Of a stretch of 64,000 nt of DNA, positions 36,656-48,409 are shown in pieces (positions within the stretch are counted from its first letter, which is position 1; each line of letters begins with the position of its first letter). The notes under the pieces are model-generated. The model did no database searches and had not been told where the DNA came from. It saw nothing but the letters and a program-made list of their open reading frames with translations. The stretch is from NCBI GenBank assembly GCA_025558095.1, contig JAIVFI010000002.1:806001-870000 (forward strand). Direction: 5' to 3'. Origin of the DNA: Hyaloraphidium curvatum (lineage: Eukaryota > Monoblepharomycota > Hyaloraphidiomycetes > Hyaloraphidiales > Hyaloraphidiaceae). Made by a program: the position numbers and the translations under genes.

Positions 36656-38564
36656 TCATGCGTGCGAAGTAACAAGCTCGAGAATGCCGAGTATCTCCTG
36701 CAGCTCGTGCTCGAGCCGGAGCTCCTCCTGAACCTTGTCCGAGATCTTCCGAATCAGGTCCTCCAGGATTGGTGACTGCCCAATGACGCCGCCGTACATG
36801 TCTGCACACAGCAAGCGACCGTCAGCGGAAGACCGTCCGATCAATGCACTCCTCCCACCGAGAACGACGTTGACAATCTCCACCAAGAGCTTGGTGTACC
36901 GCGGATTGGGCAGGTTCTTCATGAGGAACCGCAGCAAGGGTTCCAGGGAAGCATCGTCCCTGCCCGCGAGCGCTGTCCGCAGACCATCGCGGTAAATGAG
37001 CTCTTCCAAGAGCGACACGATGATGACGGGTGAGCGGTTCTGTAAGCAAATGCAAGCTCAGGGCAAGGCTTCGGACAACAAGAGCGGCCTCATACGCTTC
37101 CAAGAACGGCGTCCAGCGCGCTTGTGTACTGGAAGGACTTGAGGAATCTGTCGTAGTCCTTGAGCTTTGCGCGCCGCACGGTCTCGACCTGAATGTCGTC
37201 CGTCCGCGGCTTGTACACTGGTGTCTTGGTCACGTACATGGTGCCCGAGGTGCCGGCCAGCTTTGTCGAAACGTCCGAAGCGGTCTGCTCTTTTTGTTTG
37301 ATGCTCAAAATGCCAGTCGACATCCCGACGGCGAGATGTGTGTCGTCCGGCTGGGCAGGTTCCACGTCAGGCTCATATGAGGGCGAATCGGCACGAAGAA
37401 ACGCACCGACACTGCCATGCTCAGGAGAGGGGCCTGAAACTTCATGCTGTAGGTGACCTTGTAGTCAACCACGTCGTAGACCTTGACGTGCTGGTCGAGG
37501 CCGGCCGAAAGCAGCCGCGTGTACGTCGAGTCGAAAGCCAGCGATGTGATTGTCTTTTGGTGGTTCATGACCCCCCGGATCTTGTTTCCGCCGCCCAAGA
37601 GATCCCAAACGCGGACCACGTTGCTGCCTGCAGACACCGCGACGCCCCCGTTGGGGAACATTACCACCGACTCTACAGGGTGACCGTGGTTCATCGTCAT
37701 CGAACTTTCCCGAGTCCTCAGGTCCCAAAGCTTGACCGTATGGTCGTAGGAAGACGTCAGAACAAGATTGCTGTTGTCCTCGCAAACCGCGCAGCTCCGG
37801 ACATAGTCCTGGATGTGACGTTTGAGCTTGAAGCGCCACAAGGGCACGTGACGCCGTCCCACCTTGTGCTCCGCGAACGTCGAGACGCACGTCTCTGTCG
37901 GAATATCCCACAGCTTCACCGTCGTGTCATCCGAGGCCGTCAACAGCTGGGTGTTTTGCGACGGCAGAAACCTGACTACGTACGTGGGCCTGGGTTACAA
38001 GCGGATGAGTATTGGCTCCCGTGATGCCGGAGACTGCCATACTTGTCGTGCCCTCTGAAGGTGCGGAGAATGGCTCTGCTCGACAGGTCGAATAGCTGCG
38101 AAAGCAAAGTTGAGAGCGAGAAACGATGCCGCCTGTCGACCCGAGACCGACCTGGACCAGGCCCGTGCTATCGCCCGACGCCATGACCTTTCCATCCCTG
38201 CGAATAGCCGACCCTAGGGCGGTGTCCTTGAATCTGGATATCGTCTTTTTGACAACATGGCTCGAGGAGCTGTATATCTGGACCCTCGTCCCCGCAGTGA
38301 CGGCGAAGTCGTGGGGCGCAGCTTGAGAGAAGTGTATCGAGGTGACTGCCCCCTGCTCTCGGACAGTGATGGCAGACTGTGCAAGAAAAGGGCGGTGCGG
38401 GGTTCCGCGAAGAAGGTTGGCAATGTCGAAAGCTGGGCACATGTGGCAGGCCCTGCCTTGAATCGGCGCCAGAACCGGTCCTCTGCGGTGGCCCGCGTAG
38501 GAGTCTTCGGAACGGGCCTGATCGCCAGCTTCCTGTACGGCTCCGTGGCCCCAGGGGCCGCCAT
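36656..38564 (-). CDS. UTP15: U3 snoRNP / t-UTP protein UTP15 (WD40)
   Basis: Start at 38564 (MAAPGATEPYRKLAI). The N-terminal part has VREQGAVTSIHFSQAAPHDFAVTAGTRV-type UTP15 sequence (read in two pieces) and TISRFKDTALGSAIRRDGK. A WD40 propeller follows, with SDDTTVKLWDIPTETCV, TSSYDHTVKLWDLRTRES, VSAGSNVVRVWDLLGG and LSAGLDQHVKVYDV. The helical C-terminal UTP15 domain contains LKDYDRFLKSFQYTSALDAVL, LLEELIYRDGLRTALAGRD and FLMKNLPNPRYTKLLVEI. UTP15 acts in the tUTP/UTPA complex for rDNA transcription and 18S pre-rRNA processing. Stop at 36656. Exons are separated by short introns; the repeats between 37900 and 38150 are the least well joined. Divergent from uL23m by 77 bases. Confidence 0.9.
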
Positions 38565-38641
38565 TCTCGGCCTGATGGTCTGTTGTTGAATTGTTGACTT
38601 GTCCGCGCCGACCGCCTGACCCCGCCCTTCCAATAGCCACG

Positions 38642-39274
38642 ATGCCGCGCTCGTGGACGCCGCAGGGCCCCAAAATCTTCTTCCCGAACATCATCTTCCG
38701 GATGATCCGGTCGCCGCCCGGCTACCTGCCGAACCAGGTCGTGTTCCGCGTGCCGCCGCACGTCAACAAGCTGGACATCCGCACGTACCTCGAGCGGCTG
38801 TACGGCGTGACCGTCACCGACGTGCGCACGGCAAACTACATGGAGAAGGTCAAATGGAAGGAGCTGGCGCGCGCGACGCGCTCGCTCGTCCGCCGCGAGA
38901 AGCGCGGCATGGGCCTCAGGCCGACGCGCGTGCCGGCCTACAAGCGCGCCATCGTCACGGTCACGGAGGACTTCAGGTGGCCCGATGCACCGGACCCGGA
39001 AAAGGCGGACAGCGCCACGTTGATGGGGGACTTCCAGAAGGAGAAGCGCAAAGAGAGGCTGGCCGAGCGGCGACAGAAGAAGACGCTCGACGCCGAGGCT
39101 GCAGCGGAGCGGAAGGAGGAGGAAAACGCCACAGAGATGCGGCGTTTGATGGAGATGCTCCGCCTGAGCGAGCCGCCGACTGCTCGGGTGAGGGGTGGGG
39201 CGATGCTTGCCGCTCTGCGATCGGGCGCGGACCCGGCCAAAGGCCAGTCGGCGGATAATGAGGCTAGCCCCTGA
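38642..39274 (+). CDS. MRPL23: mitochondrial large-ribosomal-subunit protein uL23m
   Basis: Intronless frame of 210 codons. FFPNIIFRMIRS, YLPNQVVFRVPPHVNKLDIR and YLERLYGVTVTDVRTANY match the uL23m signature (PN-x-V-x-F-x-VPP-x-x-NK-x-DI-x-x-YL-x-x-x-YGV). After this come a basic segment (SLVRREKRGMGLRP) and YKRAIVTVTEDFRWPDAP, then a charged coiled-coil-like C-terminal extension rich in Glu/Lys/Arg of about 90 residues, as in several fungal Mrp20 proteins. Start ATG 38642 is the first in frame and immediately precedes the conserved block. Confidence 0.9.
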   Translation: MPRSWTPQGPKIFFPNIIFRMIRSPPGYLPNQVVFRVPPHVNKLDIRTYLERLYGVTVTDVRTANYMEKVKWKELARATRSLVRREKRGMGLRPTRVPAYKRAIVTVTEDFRWPDAPDPEKADSATLMGDFQKEKRKERLAERRQKKTLDAEAAAERKEEENATEMRRLMEMLRLSEPPTARVRGGAMLAALRSGADPAKGQSADNEASP

Positions 39275-39407
39275 CGCCATGTAAAGGAACGATGGGGGGA
39301 AGAACGCTAGGTCTGACCAGCTCGTGCACCGCGGTTCACTTCATTGCGACAGAGTAACACGCTCCCAACCGCCCGGGCACTTCCTTCGACCAACGTAACC
39401 CCAAGAC
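39275..39407. other. convergent 3' gap
   Basis: 133 bases between the uL23m and SEC24 stop codons. No gene seen. Confidence 0.5.
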
Positions 39408-42400
39408 TCAGCCGCTCAGCTCCACCTGGATCTGCCTGTGCACCGAGCACAGGTAATCGACATCTGGCGGGAATGTGAGCTGGCCCCGAACCGACGCGCT
39501 GTCGATCTACCCACAGGTTGCGTTGTCCTGATTCTTGTCCTCGACCAGCATGTTGTTGTACTCGACCTCCAGGAACGGGTCGATCTGGTGCCGCACGATC
39601 TGCAGCTGCATGTAGTTGTACCGCTGGTTCTGCACGTAGTCCACGATGGCTCTGATGAGCTGCGATCGCCTGTTGTCCAATTCAGGCAGCATGCGCTGGT
39701 GACAGAGCGCCTCAATTAGGGTTGAGCGGCTCCGAGAAGGTGATGGACGCTCACCAAGGACGGCTGGACCTGGTCCACCGTGTCGACGCCAAAGACGTCG
39801 CGAAGGAAGTCCTGGGAGATCTGCCTACCGATCCACAGGAACAGCTGGAAGCCGTTTTCTGCGCGACGCGGGTATCAGTCGATGCCTTCCGGCCCGTGCG
39901 ACAACCTCCAGCCCACCCAGGATGTACGCCCCGTCCACTTCCATTCGCTCCAGGGAAACGCGCATGTTGGGCGGGAGAATCATCCGCCCGCTCGGCGCGT
40001 ACTGGCCAACCTATGGTGGCCGAGTCGTTAGACGTGACCGCACATGTCGCGACGATCGATACGCACGTCCTCGGGCATCTCGTGGATGGCAAAGAGGCGG
40101 GGGTAAATGAGGGGAACGCTGGTGGAGACGGCAAGGGCTTTCAGCGTCCGGAGGTTGAATACCCGGACGTCTGAAGGGATCTCTTGGCCTGGACGGCGGC
40201 GACGCTGTCAACCGAGCCTGAAAGCGCGACCATCGTCGATTCTCACCTCCGCGGAAGGACTTCATCTTGAGCAGGGCCAGGGTATACAGGGGGTATAGCT
40301 TGAACGACTCGGGCAGGATGAGTTGTCCGGGGGCGGTGGAGGAGCCGCAGTGCTTGCGGTAGGCGGCGAGGATCTTGACGCACTTGACCGTGAGCTCGTC
40401 GCGGATGGTACGGAGGGGGTAGCTCGCCGTCATGGCCACGCTCGTCTTCTGGAGGTAGTTGATGGAGGTGTCCATGTCGGCGAAGCGGAAGACGTTGGCC
40501 AGCACGGTGGAGGAGGGTACGGAGAGGGTGGAGACGCGGATGCGGCGCTCGCCCGTCGCGGCAGTGTACAGCATTGCGCACTGGAACGCGGACTCGGTCC
40601 GCTCGTCCAGCTTCGAGTCGTACTTGAGCGTGACCGCAAATGCCTTGCTGCTGTCCAGGCCGGCAAACTCGAGGTCCGTCGAGTTCTTCATGTAGAAGTT
40701 GCCGTGGTGCTCCGCAACGCGGAGTCCGTTGGACGCGCGCACGCGGAGAATAACGTCAAAGGCAAACGGTCGACGCAGGTTGCGGACGAGGTCGTTGGCG
40801 AACTTGAGGCCGTCGCGGCCGTCGTCGTACGACTGGTACATTGTGGTGGTCCCGCCCGTCATGGCCGAGAGGAGGCCTAAAGTGGAGCACGGCGTGTGAG
40901 GCGGAAACAAGGGCGGTAAGAGAAACATGGCCACCGACCGACGGTGGCGACGTCCACGTAGGCGCTGGGGAAAATGTAGAGGTCGATGCCGATGCCGGCC
41001 TCGGCGCAGTGCGTCGCCATCTTCTTCCACGCGGCATCCTGGGGCTCATAGAGCTGCCTCTCCTTGTCTGAGTTCAGGAGCTTGATGTCCTCGCGGTTCT
41101 TGAGCGGGTGAGGGCCGAAAGTCGGCAAAGCCGTTTGGAAGACGCTCAGCTTGCCGCCGCGGTCCTTCTGGGAACGCAAACTCATCAGGAAACGCTCTTG
41201 CCCGCGGGTTGGCGCGACGAACCATGGCGCCCATAGCGGCCTCAACCGCAGCGCTCAAGGCCGGCTCACTCTGCCTGTTGCCCTCGAACATGGAAGGGAG
41301 GCTGTCGAGGAGCGCCTCAATCTGCGACCTGCGGTTCATAATCCGTGACAGTCAATCAGAGATCGGCCAGACCGAGACGCAACCACCAACCTCGACTTCG
41401 CCGGATTCACCAGAAACCCCGCGTTGAGGGGCGCGAAGACGTCCATCACGTCCGGGATCACCATCATGTGCGCCTGATCGAGCTGGGGCTGCGGAAAAGG
41501 TACCGCCGTCAGCACCATCTCACGCCTGCGGATCCACGAATGCCCACGCTCAGGTTGTAAAAGTGGACCGCCCGGTCAAAGGTGACGATGCCGACATCGC
41601 ACCCCGGCGCCAGCCCCTCGCCTTCGTACAGGAACCCCTTGAGCGTCCGGCAGAAACGCGCCAGCATCCCCGACTGCACGGCGCTCCAGGACACGTCGAT
41701 GGCGAACACGTAGGCTGCCGGGTGCGCCGGGCGCGAGTAGTACTCCTTGGTCGGCACGAATTCGACGGTGCCGTAGCGGAGCTCGGGCCGCTGGTCGTGA
41801 TCCATCCGGCGGCCCGTCATGTCCAGGTTGCAGAAGTACTCGGGAGGCACTGGATGTACCGCGCGAGCTGAGCAGGGCGCCCGCGGACCGCGGACAGGGC
41901 AACCCACCTTCGTTGGCAAACTCGCACAGGTTGCAGGCCCATTTCTGCCCGCCGTCGACGAACCGCACCATTGGGTTGATGTAGCCCCGGCAGCGGTTAC
42001 ACCGCACCGGTCCGTTTTCTCCAAAGTCCACCAGCTGGATCGGGTCCTCGTCCGGCCGCAGCTCCGCGAGCGGCTGAATTACGAGGCCCAGGGGCAGGTG
42101 CGACATGTTGCAGAGCTCCTCCGTCGCCGGGATGTTGTAGGTCGTGATGCGCATTAGCCGCGGGCTGGCGTTGCCGTCGTCCGAGATGCGGACGTCGGTG
42201 GACGCCAGTGGTGGCAGCGTGCGCGACGCGGTGCTCCACACCAGGCCCTCGTGGTTCTTTTGGTCCAGGTCCTGCACGGCCACGGGGCTCGGGATCTGGT
42301 TCGGGTCGATCCTCGGGCGCGGCGCGTTGGGCGCGGCGGATTTCGGGCTGATTCCCGGGCGCGGGCCGGTCGAGACGGGCGGCGCGGCCGAGGGCTGCGT

Positions 42401-43180
42401 GGCGGCGATCATCTGCGCCTGCTGCAGCGGGGAGACCGTGGGCTGCTGCGGCGGGTTGGCGTACAGCAGGGGGCGCTGCGGCTGGGGGGCCGCCATCCCG
42501 GGCAGGGGCGGCGGCGGGATGCCGGCCGCGACGCCGGGCGGGGCGGCCTGCATGCCGGCCACTGCCGCCGCGGTGGCCTGCTGGTATGCGAACTGCGGCT
42601 GGCCGGGGAACTGCGGCTGGCCGGCGAACTGCGGCTGGCCGGGGAACTGCGGCTGGCCGGCGAACTGCGGCTGGCCGGACGGTCCAATTGGCGGCATCCC
42701 GATCGGCGACATGCCCTGCGCCGGGTCCGTGCCCGGCATGCCCTGCGGCGCGAACTGCGCGGGAGCCTGCATGGCGGGCGCGCCGTTCGCGGGCGCCGGC
42801 GACGGGAAGCCCGAGCCTTGCGCCGAGGCGTACACGCGTTTGGGACGCGACGCGGGCCGCGGCGCGCCGGCCACCGGCGGGGGCACGCCGGCCGGAGCGG
42901 CGGGCGCGAAGCCGGCGGGGGCCGCCTGCTGCGCCGCCTGCTGCGGCGGCACTTGCGGGTACGCCGCCGGCGCGCCGGGCTGGGGAGCCGGACCCGGAGG
43001 CCGCGGCATTCCGTTGGGTGCGGGCGGCCGGGCCGCGCCGGCGGTGGGCGGCCGCGCCGCGGGAGGCCGGGGCCCCGGAGGTCCCAGCGGGGCTCCGTTC
43101 GGCATCGGAGGTCGCGGCGCCGTCCCCGGCACCGGCATCCCCAAAGGGCGCGGCACGGGAGGCCGCGGAACGGGGTCCAT
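39408..43180 (-). CDS. SEC24: COPII coat subunit SEC24
   Basis: Cargo-selecting coat protein of ER-to-Golgi vesicles. Start at 43180 (MDPVPRPPVPRPLG). The first 300 residues are Pro/Gly/Ala/Gln-rich, as in SEC24 N-termini. A zinc-finger domain follows at about 41990 (VRCNRCRGYINPMVRFVDGG, then WACNLC), then the trunk (YVFAIDVSWSAVQSGML, GCDVGIVTFD), IDLYIFPSAYVDVATVG, GTTTMYQSYDDGRDGLKFAND, the beta-sandwich GLRVAEHHGNFYMKNSTDLE, the helical domain INYLQKTSVAMTASYPLRTI and the gelsolin-like C-terminus (YLVD-, FLWIGRQISQDFLRDVFG and VDYLCSVHRQIQVELSG). Stop TGA at 39408-39410. Several short introns. A six-residue repeat, QPQF-A/P-G, lies in the N-terminus (42593-42680). Confidence 0.93.
42593..42680 (-). 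repeat. 18-bp tandem repeat inside SEC24
   Basis: About five units of the pattern CTGCGGCTGGCCGGSGAA on the plus strand, encoding QPQF(A/P)GQ on the minus strand. Units alternate regularly between Ala (GGCGAA) and Pro (GGGGAA), so the real period may be 36 bases. In frame, so expansion or contraction changes length without a frameshift. Confidence 0.88.
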
Positions 43181-43248
43181 TTTCCGTGTGCTGGCAGCAG
43201 CGGGGCGAAGCGCGACGCTCGATCAAACAACCAACCCCGCGCAGGAAA
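43181..43248. promoter_or_regulatory. divergent promoter gap (SEC24 / ENP1)
   Basis: 68 bases between start codons, the shortest head-to-head spacing in the window. Contains CAACCAACC near ENP1. No TATA box. Confidence 0.45.
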
Positions 43249-44941
43249 ATGCCCTCTCCCGCCGCGGCAAAGCCCGCCCGGGCAAAGCCGTCCTTCGCCG
43301 TGGCGCGCTCGCACCCGTACCGCAAGTCCCTGGGGCAGAAGGCCGGTCCCGCTGCCAAGATGCGGCCGGGGAAGGGCGGGCCACGCAAAGCAGGACCAAA
43401 GGGCAGGACTGCCGGCAGGACCGACGGCGGGGGCCAGAAACCCACCAAGGACACGGAGATGGACTCGGGGGCCTCGGACGAAGAGGAGGACGAGGACATG
43501 GGTGCCGTGGGTGCCTTTTCGCGCCCCTCGCCCACCCCGCCGCTGACGGTCCTCGCTCGCTCCCGCTTCGCAACCCACCAGAAGGGCTCGGGATTCGTCG
43601 ACGCGCGCACGTCGAAGCGCATTTTGGACATTGCGCGGCTGCAGCAGGAGGAAATCGACGCCGAGGACGGGGCACCGGGGGACACCCGCAGAGCCGCGCC
43701 CGCCCGGCCGTCGCGGCCCGACAGCGACGACGAGGGCAGCGGCGGCTCGGACTTCGACGCCGAGAACTTTGATGAGGACGCTGGCTTCGACGACGACGAC
43801 TTTGCCGCCTTCCGGGACGGCTTCGCCGCCGACGTGGAGCTTGACGACGCGGAACGGAGGCTGATCGAAAAGTTCATCGCGCCGTCGTCGAAGCAGCAGC
43901 GGAACCTGGCGGACATCATCATGGACCGCATAAAGCAGGCCGAGGAGGCACCTGCAGAGGCCCTGGAGCCGGCCGGGCAGCAGGCCGCACAGGCCGCCCC
44001 GGCACCGCTGATGGTCCAGGGCCCCAAGGGCCACATGCTGCACGTCCCCCCGGGCATGAACCCCAAAGTCGTCGAGGTGTACTCCAAGGTCGGCCTGCTG
44101 CTGTCGCGGTACCGGTCCGGCAAGCTCCCCAAGCCCTTCAAGATCATCCCCTCGTTCAAGAACTGGGACGAGATCCTGTACCTGACCCGGCCCGAGGACT
44201 GGACGCCGCACGCCACCTACCAGGCGACGCGCATCTTCGTGTCGAACCTCAAGGGCAACATGGCCCAGCGCTTCTTTGAGCTCGTGCTGCTGGACCGCGT
44301 GCGCGACGACATTGCCGAGAACAAGAAGCTCAACGTGCACCTCTACTTGGCCCTAAAAAAGGCGCTTTACAAGCCCGCCGCGTTTTTCAAGGGCATCCTG
44401 CTGCCTCTCCTGGAGGTGGGTCCCACGTGCTGCACGAATTGCTTCCCCAACAGCTGACTTATCGTGCGATCGCAGTCCGGCAACTGCACCCTCCGCGAGG
44501 CGGCCATAATCGGCTCCGTCGTCTCCAAGGTCTCCATCCCCGTCCTCCACTCCTCTGCCGCGCTCCTCAAGGTCGCCGAGCTGCCCTACACCGGCCCGAG
44601 CTCCCTCTTTGTCCGCATCCTGCTGGACAAGAAGTACGCGCTGCCCTACCGTGTCGTCGACGCGCTCGTCTTCCATTTCCTGCGGTTCAAGCAGGACAAG
44701 AGGCAGCTGCCGGTACTGTGGCAGCAGAGCCTCCTGGTGTTCAGCCAGAGGTGAGACGGCGCTGGCCCGAGGACCGCGGGTTCAGAGCTGACTTGTCGCC
44801 TGGATTTCTAGGTACAAGGAGGACATGACGCCGGACCAGAAGGACGCGCTGCTGGAGGTGGTCAAGGTCCACTTCCACCCGACAATCTCGCCCGAGATCC
44901 GGCGCGAGCTGGGGAGCTCGTCAAGCAGGATGGAGGAGTAG
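43249..44941 (+). CDS. ENP1: bystin / ENP1 ribosome biogenesis factor
   Basis: 40S assembly factor bound to the pre-40S head. ATG 43249 opens a basic N-terminus ([31 protein letters not shown]), then an acidic stretch and the bystin domain from about 44000: [80 protein letters not shown] and [20 protein letters not shown]. After an intron at about 44417-44472 comes [20 protein letters not shown], then [20 protein letters not shown] and [17 protein letters not shown]. Intron 2 is at about 44752-44811. TAG at 44939-44941. All bystin motifs and a full-length domain are present. Confidence 0.95.
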
Positions 44942-44993
44942 CCGGTGGTGTTACCGCGATAGCTCCCGATACACCTCGAACGCCGGGACGCGG

Positions 44994-46536
44994 CTACGAA
45001 GACATGAAGGCTACCGACGCCTCGGTCGGCTTGAAGAATGGCCCTTCGTTCAGGTACCGCGTGATCCTCGCCCTCAGCTCGGGGTGCAGCACCGCCCCGG
45101 CCGCCGGGCTCGTGTCCATCGCCTGCACGATCGAGTACTTGAACTCCATGCCCGTCCGGGTCTGGTCCGTCCGCCGATCGAACAGGAAGTTGTCCACGAC
45201 CTCGTGCGAGGCCAGCGCGCGCAGGCCCCATTCGTGGCGCGCGAGCGCCTTGAGCACCGAGTAGCCGGCCACGCGGTTCTCCTCCAGGGCGCTGCGGCAC
45301 AGGTGCACCATGTCCTTGAGCGGGGTGCGGCCGAGGTCCTCGAACACGCGCCGGGCATAGTCCGCCAGCTCGGGCGGGCAACTCTCGACGAACACGCTGA
45401 CGGCATGCAGAGCCACCAGCCTGCCGTCGGTCGACGCCGAACGGTACGCCTGGACGAAAGCCGACACCACCCGGTCCTGCTCCTTGAGCAGCGCCAGCCC
45501 GCGCGACGAGGAAGAGAGGTTCTCGACAAAGACAAAGAGGCTCGTCTCCAGGGTCCTCGTGGGTTCCTCCATGAGCGGCTGCACGCGGTCGAGGATCCCG
45601 TAGGACCGGAAGGCCGCCTCGACAGCGGGCACCGCGTCCATGACGGCGCCGATCTGGCCAAAGAAGCGGACGACGTTGGACGTCACCAGCTCCTCCTCCG
45701 ACGTCCCGAGGGTTTCCGCGAGCCGGCGCAGGATTCCGAGCTGCTCCAGTAATGCGAGGCCGTGCGGCGAGCTGCGCACGAGCTGGGCGCACAGCTCCAG
45801 CGCCGCCAGCGCACCGAGGAGGTCGCCGTCAAAGTCGATCTCGTCGGCCAGCCGCTGGGGAATACCAGTGGTGACGCTGGCCTGGAACGCGGCGTCCGAG
45901 GTGCTGCCAATCCGCGCGACGGCCTCGAGAACGCGGTGCTTTGCGATGTCGTCCCTGGCGACGCAAGCGTCAACGCTGGTCGGCGCCCGCAAGGAGCGCG
46001 ATCGCCCACCTTTCGTACAAATATTCCAAGATCCGTAGCGACTCCGGCGCGTAGATGGCGGCCGAGGCCTCGGGCTGCCCGGCAAGCTCCACGAGCAGCT
46101 TGGTCGCCTTCTCGGCCACGGCGAGGTCTTCGATGCCCACCGTGTCCCACAGATCGGGCAAAAATCTCGGCAGGGGCAGCCTGCGCACCAGATCCAGGCA
46201 CACGGCGCGGACCTGGGGCAGCGGGCTGCGCAGGCCCTGCTGGATGAGGCCCGAGTGCTGCTGCAGCGAAGGCCCGTCCAGGTCCGCGAATGAGTGTGCC
46301 AGCACGGCGCACACGTCGTCCACGGCGTCCGGCAGATCGAGCCACTGCAGCAGGGCGGGCAGCGGCAGCTGCGCGCGGAGGGCCGCCGGCGGCACGCGGC
46401 GCCCGCTGCACGCGACGCGCAGGTCCCGCAGCAGCGTCGGGCCGGCGTCGTCGGCGAGCGACACGGCGGCGAGCCGCGCGGCGAGCGCATCGGCGCCGTG
46501 GGAGGCGGTGCCGTTCGGCTGCGCGTCGACTGCCAT
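44994..46536 (-). CDS. PSMD5: PSMD5-like proteasome assembly chaperone (armadillo/HEAT)
   Basis: Start at 46536 (MAVDAQPNG), stop TAG at 44994. All-helical armadillo/HEAT-like protein of about 500 residues with an intron at about 45955-46010. Blocks fitting 26S proteasome non-ATPase subunit 5 (S5b) are LLRDLRVACSG, LPRFLPDLWDTVGIEDLAVA, VLEAVARIGSTSDAAF, VVRFFGQIGAV, YSVLKALARHEWGLRALASH and, near the end, FDRRTDQTRTGMEFKYSIVQ, the most conserved stretch of the family. PSMD5 binds the base ATPase Rpt1/Rpt2 during assembly; the budding-yeast functional counterpart is Hsm3. Confident in the family from the C-terminal motif, less so about function in this organism. Convergent with ENP1, about 52 bases between stops. 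Confidence 0.82.
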
Positions 46537-46722
46537 GAGCGGAGTGGTGGTGGAAGGCGCGAGAGGAAGCGGAGGAGGGCGAGAAACGCGAACCGCGCCC
46601 CGCAGCCGCAACCAACTCCCGACAGCCCGCCCGCCCCGCGCGTCCGGCCCTTCCGCGGCTCCGCGCCCCGCCGCCTACCGATTTCATTCGCGCGCCGCAC
46701 GCCCCCGCGCTGTAACGCCGAA

Positions 46723-47311
46723 ATGACGTGGGGCCCGGCCGCCGCAGACCCTGGTCCCACCCGCTCACCCCAGCACCGCTCGCAGGGAGCGAAAGGCGGT
46801 CATCAAGAATGCCGACATGAGGTGATCCCGGTCTCGCAGGGCTGCTTGCTCGGCGCTGAGCCCCGGGCGTCCACCCGTCCCGCGCTCGCAGCGAGGAGAT
46901 GCAGCAGGACGCGCTGGACTGCGCGACCCAGGCCACGGAAAAGTTCTCGGTGGAGAAGGACATTGCCGCCTATATCAAGCGGGAGTTTGACAAGGTCGGC
47001 TGGGCCGTGCGGCTGGCTCGGTACCGAGGGCTGACCCGCTGCCATGGGGATCTCTCCGGAACAGAAATACAACCCCACCTGGCACTGCATCGTCGGACGG
47101 AACTTTGGATCTTATGTGACGCACGAGACGAGGGTGAGTCGCGGAGCCAGCGATCGCCTGCCGGGGTTGAGATTCGACGCCTTCCAGCATTTCATCTACT
47201 TTTACCTGGGCCAACTGGCGATTCTTCTCGTGAGTCCTTGTCTCGTCTTCTCACTGACATCCTCTTACCTATACCGGCTCATCCGCGATCTTCCAGTGGA
47301 AGTCGGGCTAG
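46723..47311 (+). CDS. DYNLL1: dynein light chain LC8
   Basis: A dimeric hub protein binding dynein intermediate chain and many partners. Six exons give exactly 89 residues, the family's usual length: 46723-46727 (only ATGAC), 46786-46821, 46892-46994, 47065-47133, 47188-47229 and 47297-47311. Coding bases total 270. The product begins [20 protein letters not shown] and contains [36 protein letters not shown] and [18 protein letters not shown]. All introns are GT-AG, 52-70 bases. The five-base first exon is supported by frame and by matching the conserved N-terminus. The final Phe-Lys-Ser-Gly of most LC8 proteins is Trp-Lys-Ser-Gly here. Presence implies cytoplasmic dynein or other LC8 clients. 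Confidence 0.94.
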
Positions 47312-47376
47312 ATCGATGCTACTTGCATGTACCTCTCTGCTGAAATGATGCGTGTGATACCCAACCAAAACAAACG

Positions 47377-48372
47377 ATGAATCGTGCCTGGGGCCTCGCG
47401 AACGCGCTCTCGGCGCCTGCGTGCCGACAAATCGTGGCGCGAAGAGGCGCCCGGAAGCTCCTGCGGGCCAAGAACTATGAGCCGCTGCCCGAGGGGATCG
47501 CAATCCACCGGGAACGCGCCGCGAGCGTCGGCGTGCTCCTGCGGCGCGATCCCGTCATCCTGCCCGAACCCGAGCCGTTCGAGGCCGCGTATGCCGCCCA
47601 CGCCGAGGCGTTGAGGGCCGAGGTCGCGCGGCCGATGGCCTCGGCTTTCTTTTTCAAGAAGGGGACGGACGATGAGAAGCTCTTCCAGGAGGCGCAGGCT
47701 CTTGCCGCGGGCGGGGGCCCGTCGGGCGCCGCTGCGGCGTCCGCTTCCGACTCGGAGGCATCCGCGGCGCCGGCCCTCCCTGGCAGTGGCCCGGAGAACC
47801 CCTTCCTTCCCTACAACGGACCCTTGGCGCCCCGCCATACCGAGGCGGACGCCGCCAACGACGTAACGTCGCTGAACAGGGCCCTGGACCGGCCGCTGTT
47901 CCTCGTGGTGCGGAATCGGGACGAGCCACAGGGGTGGAAGCTTCCGGACAACCCGGTTGGGAGGACGGAGCTCCTGCACGAAGTGGGTCCGCCGCCGGGC
48001 CCGCCATCGCACCGCCCGCTGACGCCTTTTGGTAGGCCGCACAGCGTTTCATGAAGGAGGACTACGCGGACTTGGACACCTGGGTGGTCGGGCGCGTGCC
48101 GATCGGTTTCTACACCTACCTCTTCAGGGAAGACGACAAAGCGTCCCGGGCGCTGTTCCGCAATCTCGGCGCGAATGTGGGTTCCATCTGCCCGATACTG
48201 AGGCCGTTCCCTGACGACGGCGCATCAGGTCTTCTACATGAAGGCGCACGTCATGAGCGGGCAGATCCAGCAGCTCAAGGACCGGGCAAAGGAGTGGGCG
48301 TGGGTGACCAAGGAGGAGCTGAAGGAGATGACGGCGCCCGACTACTACGAGGCCATCAAAGACATGCTCTAA
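47377..48372 (+). CDS. MRPL46: mitochondrial large-ribosomal-subunit protein mL46 (NUDIX fold)
   Basis: ATG 47377; the N-terminus MNRAWGLANALSAPACRQ is basic and Ser/Ala-rich, consistent with a mitochondrial presequence. It continues AASVGVLLRRDPVILPEPEP, an Ala/Gly-rich linker, LFLVVRNRDEPQGWKLPDNP, AAQRFMKEDYADLDTWVVGR, VPIGFYTYLF and, at the C-terminus, FYMKAHVMSGQIQQL with EWAWVTKEELKEM. The order (substrate strand, G-W-K/P-loop-like turn, helix, late acidic W-V-T-K-x-E-L) matches MRPL46/Mrpl17, a degenerate NUDIX fold without the full NUDIX box. Two short introns at about 47983-48033 and 48167-48227. Stop TAA at 48370-48372. Same strand as LC8, 65 bases downstream. Confidence 0.85.
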
Positions 48373-48409
48373 TGTATCGGGTATCGGCAACCAATCAATC
48401 ATCCCGGGA

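Noticed and set aside
41997-44340. Frames of 400-739 codons overlapping SEC24 and ENP1
   Set aside because: Compositionally biased antisense or shifted readings of the real genes; no family motifs.
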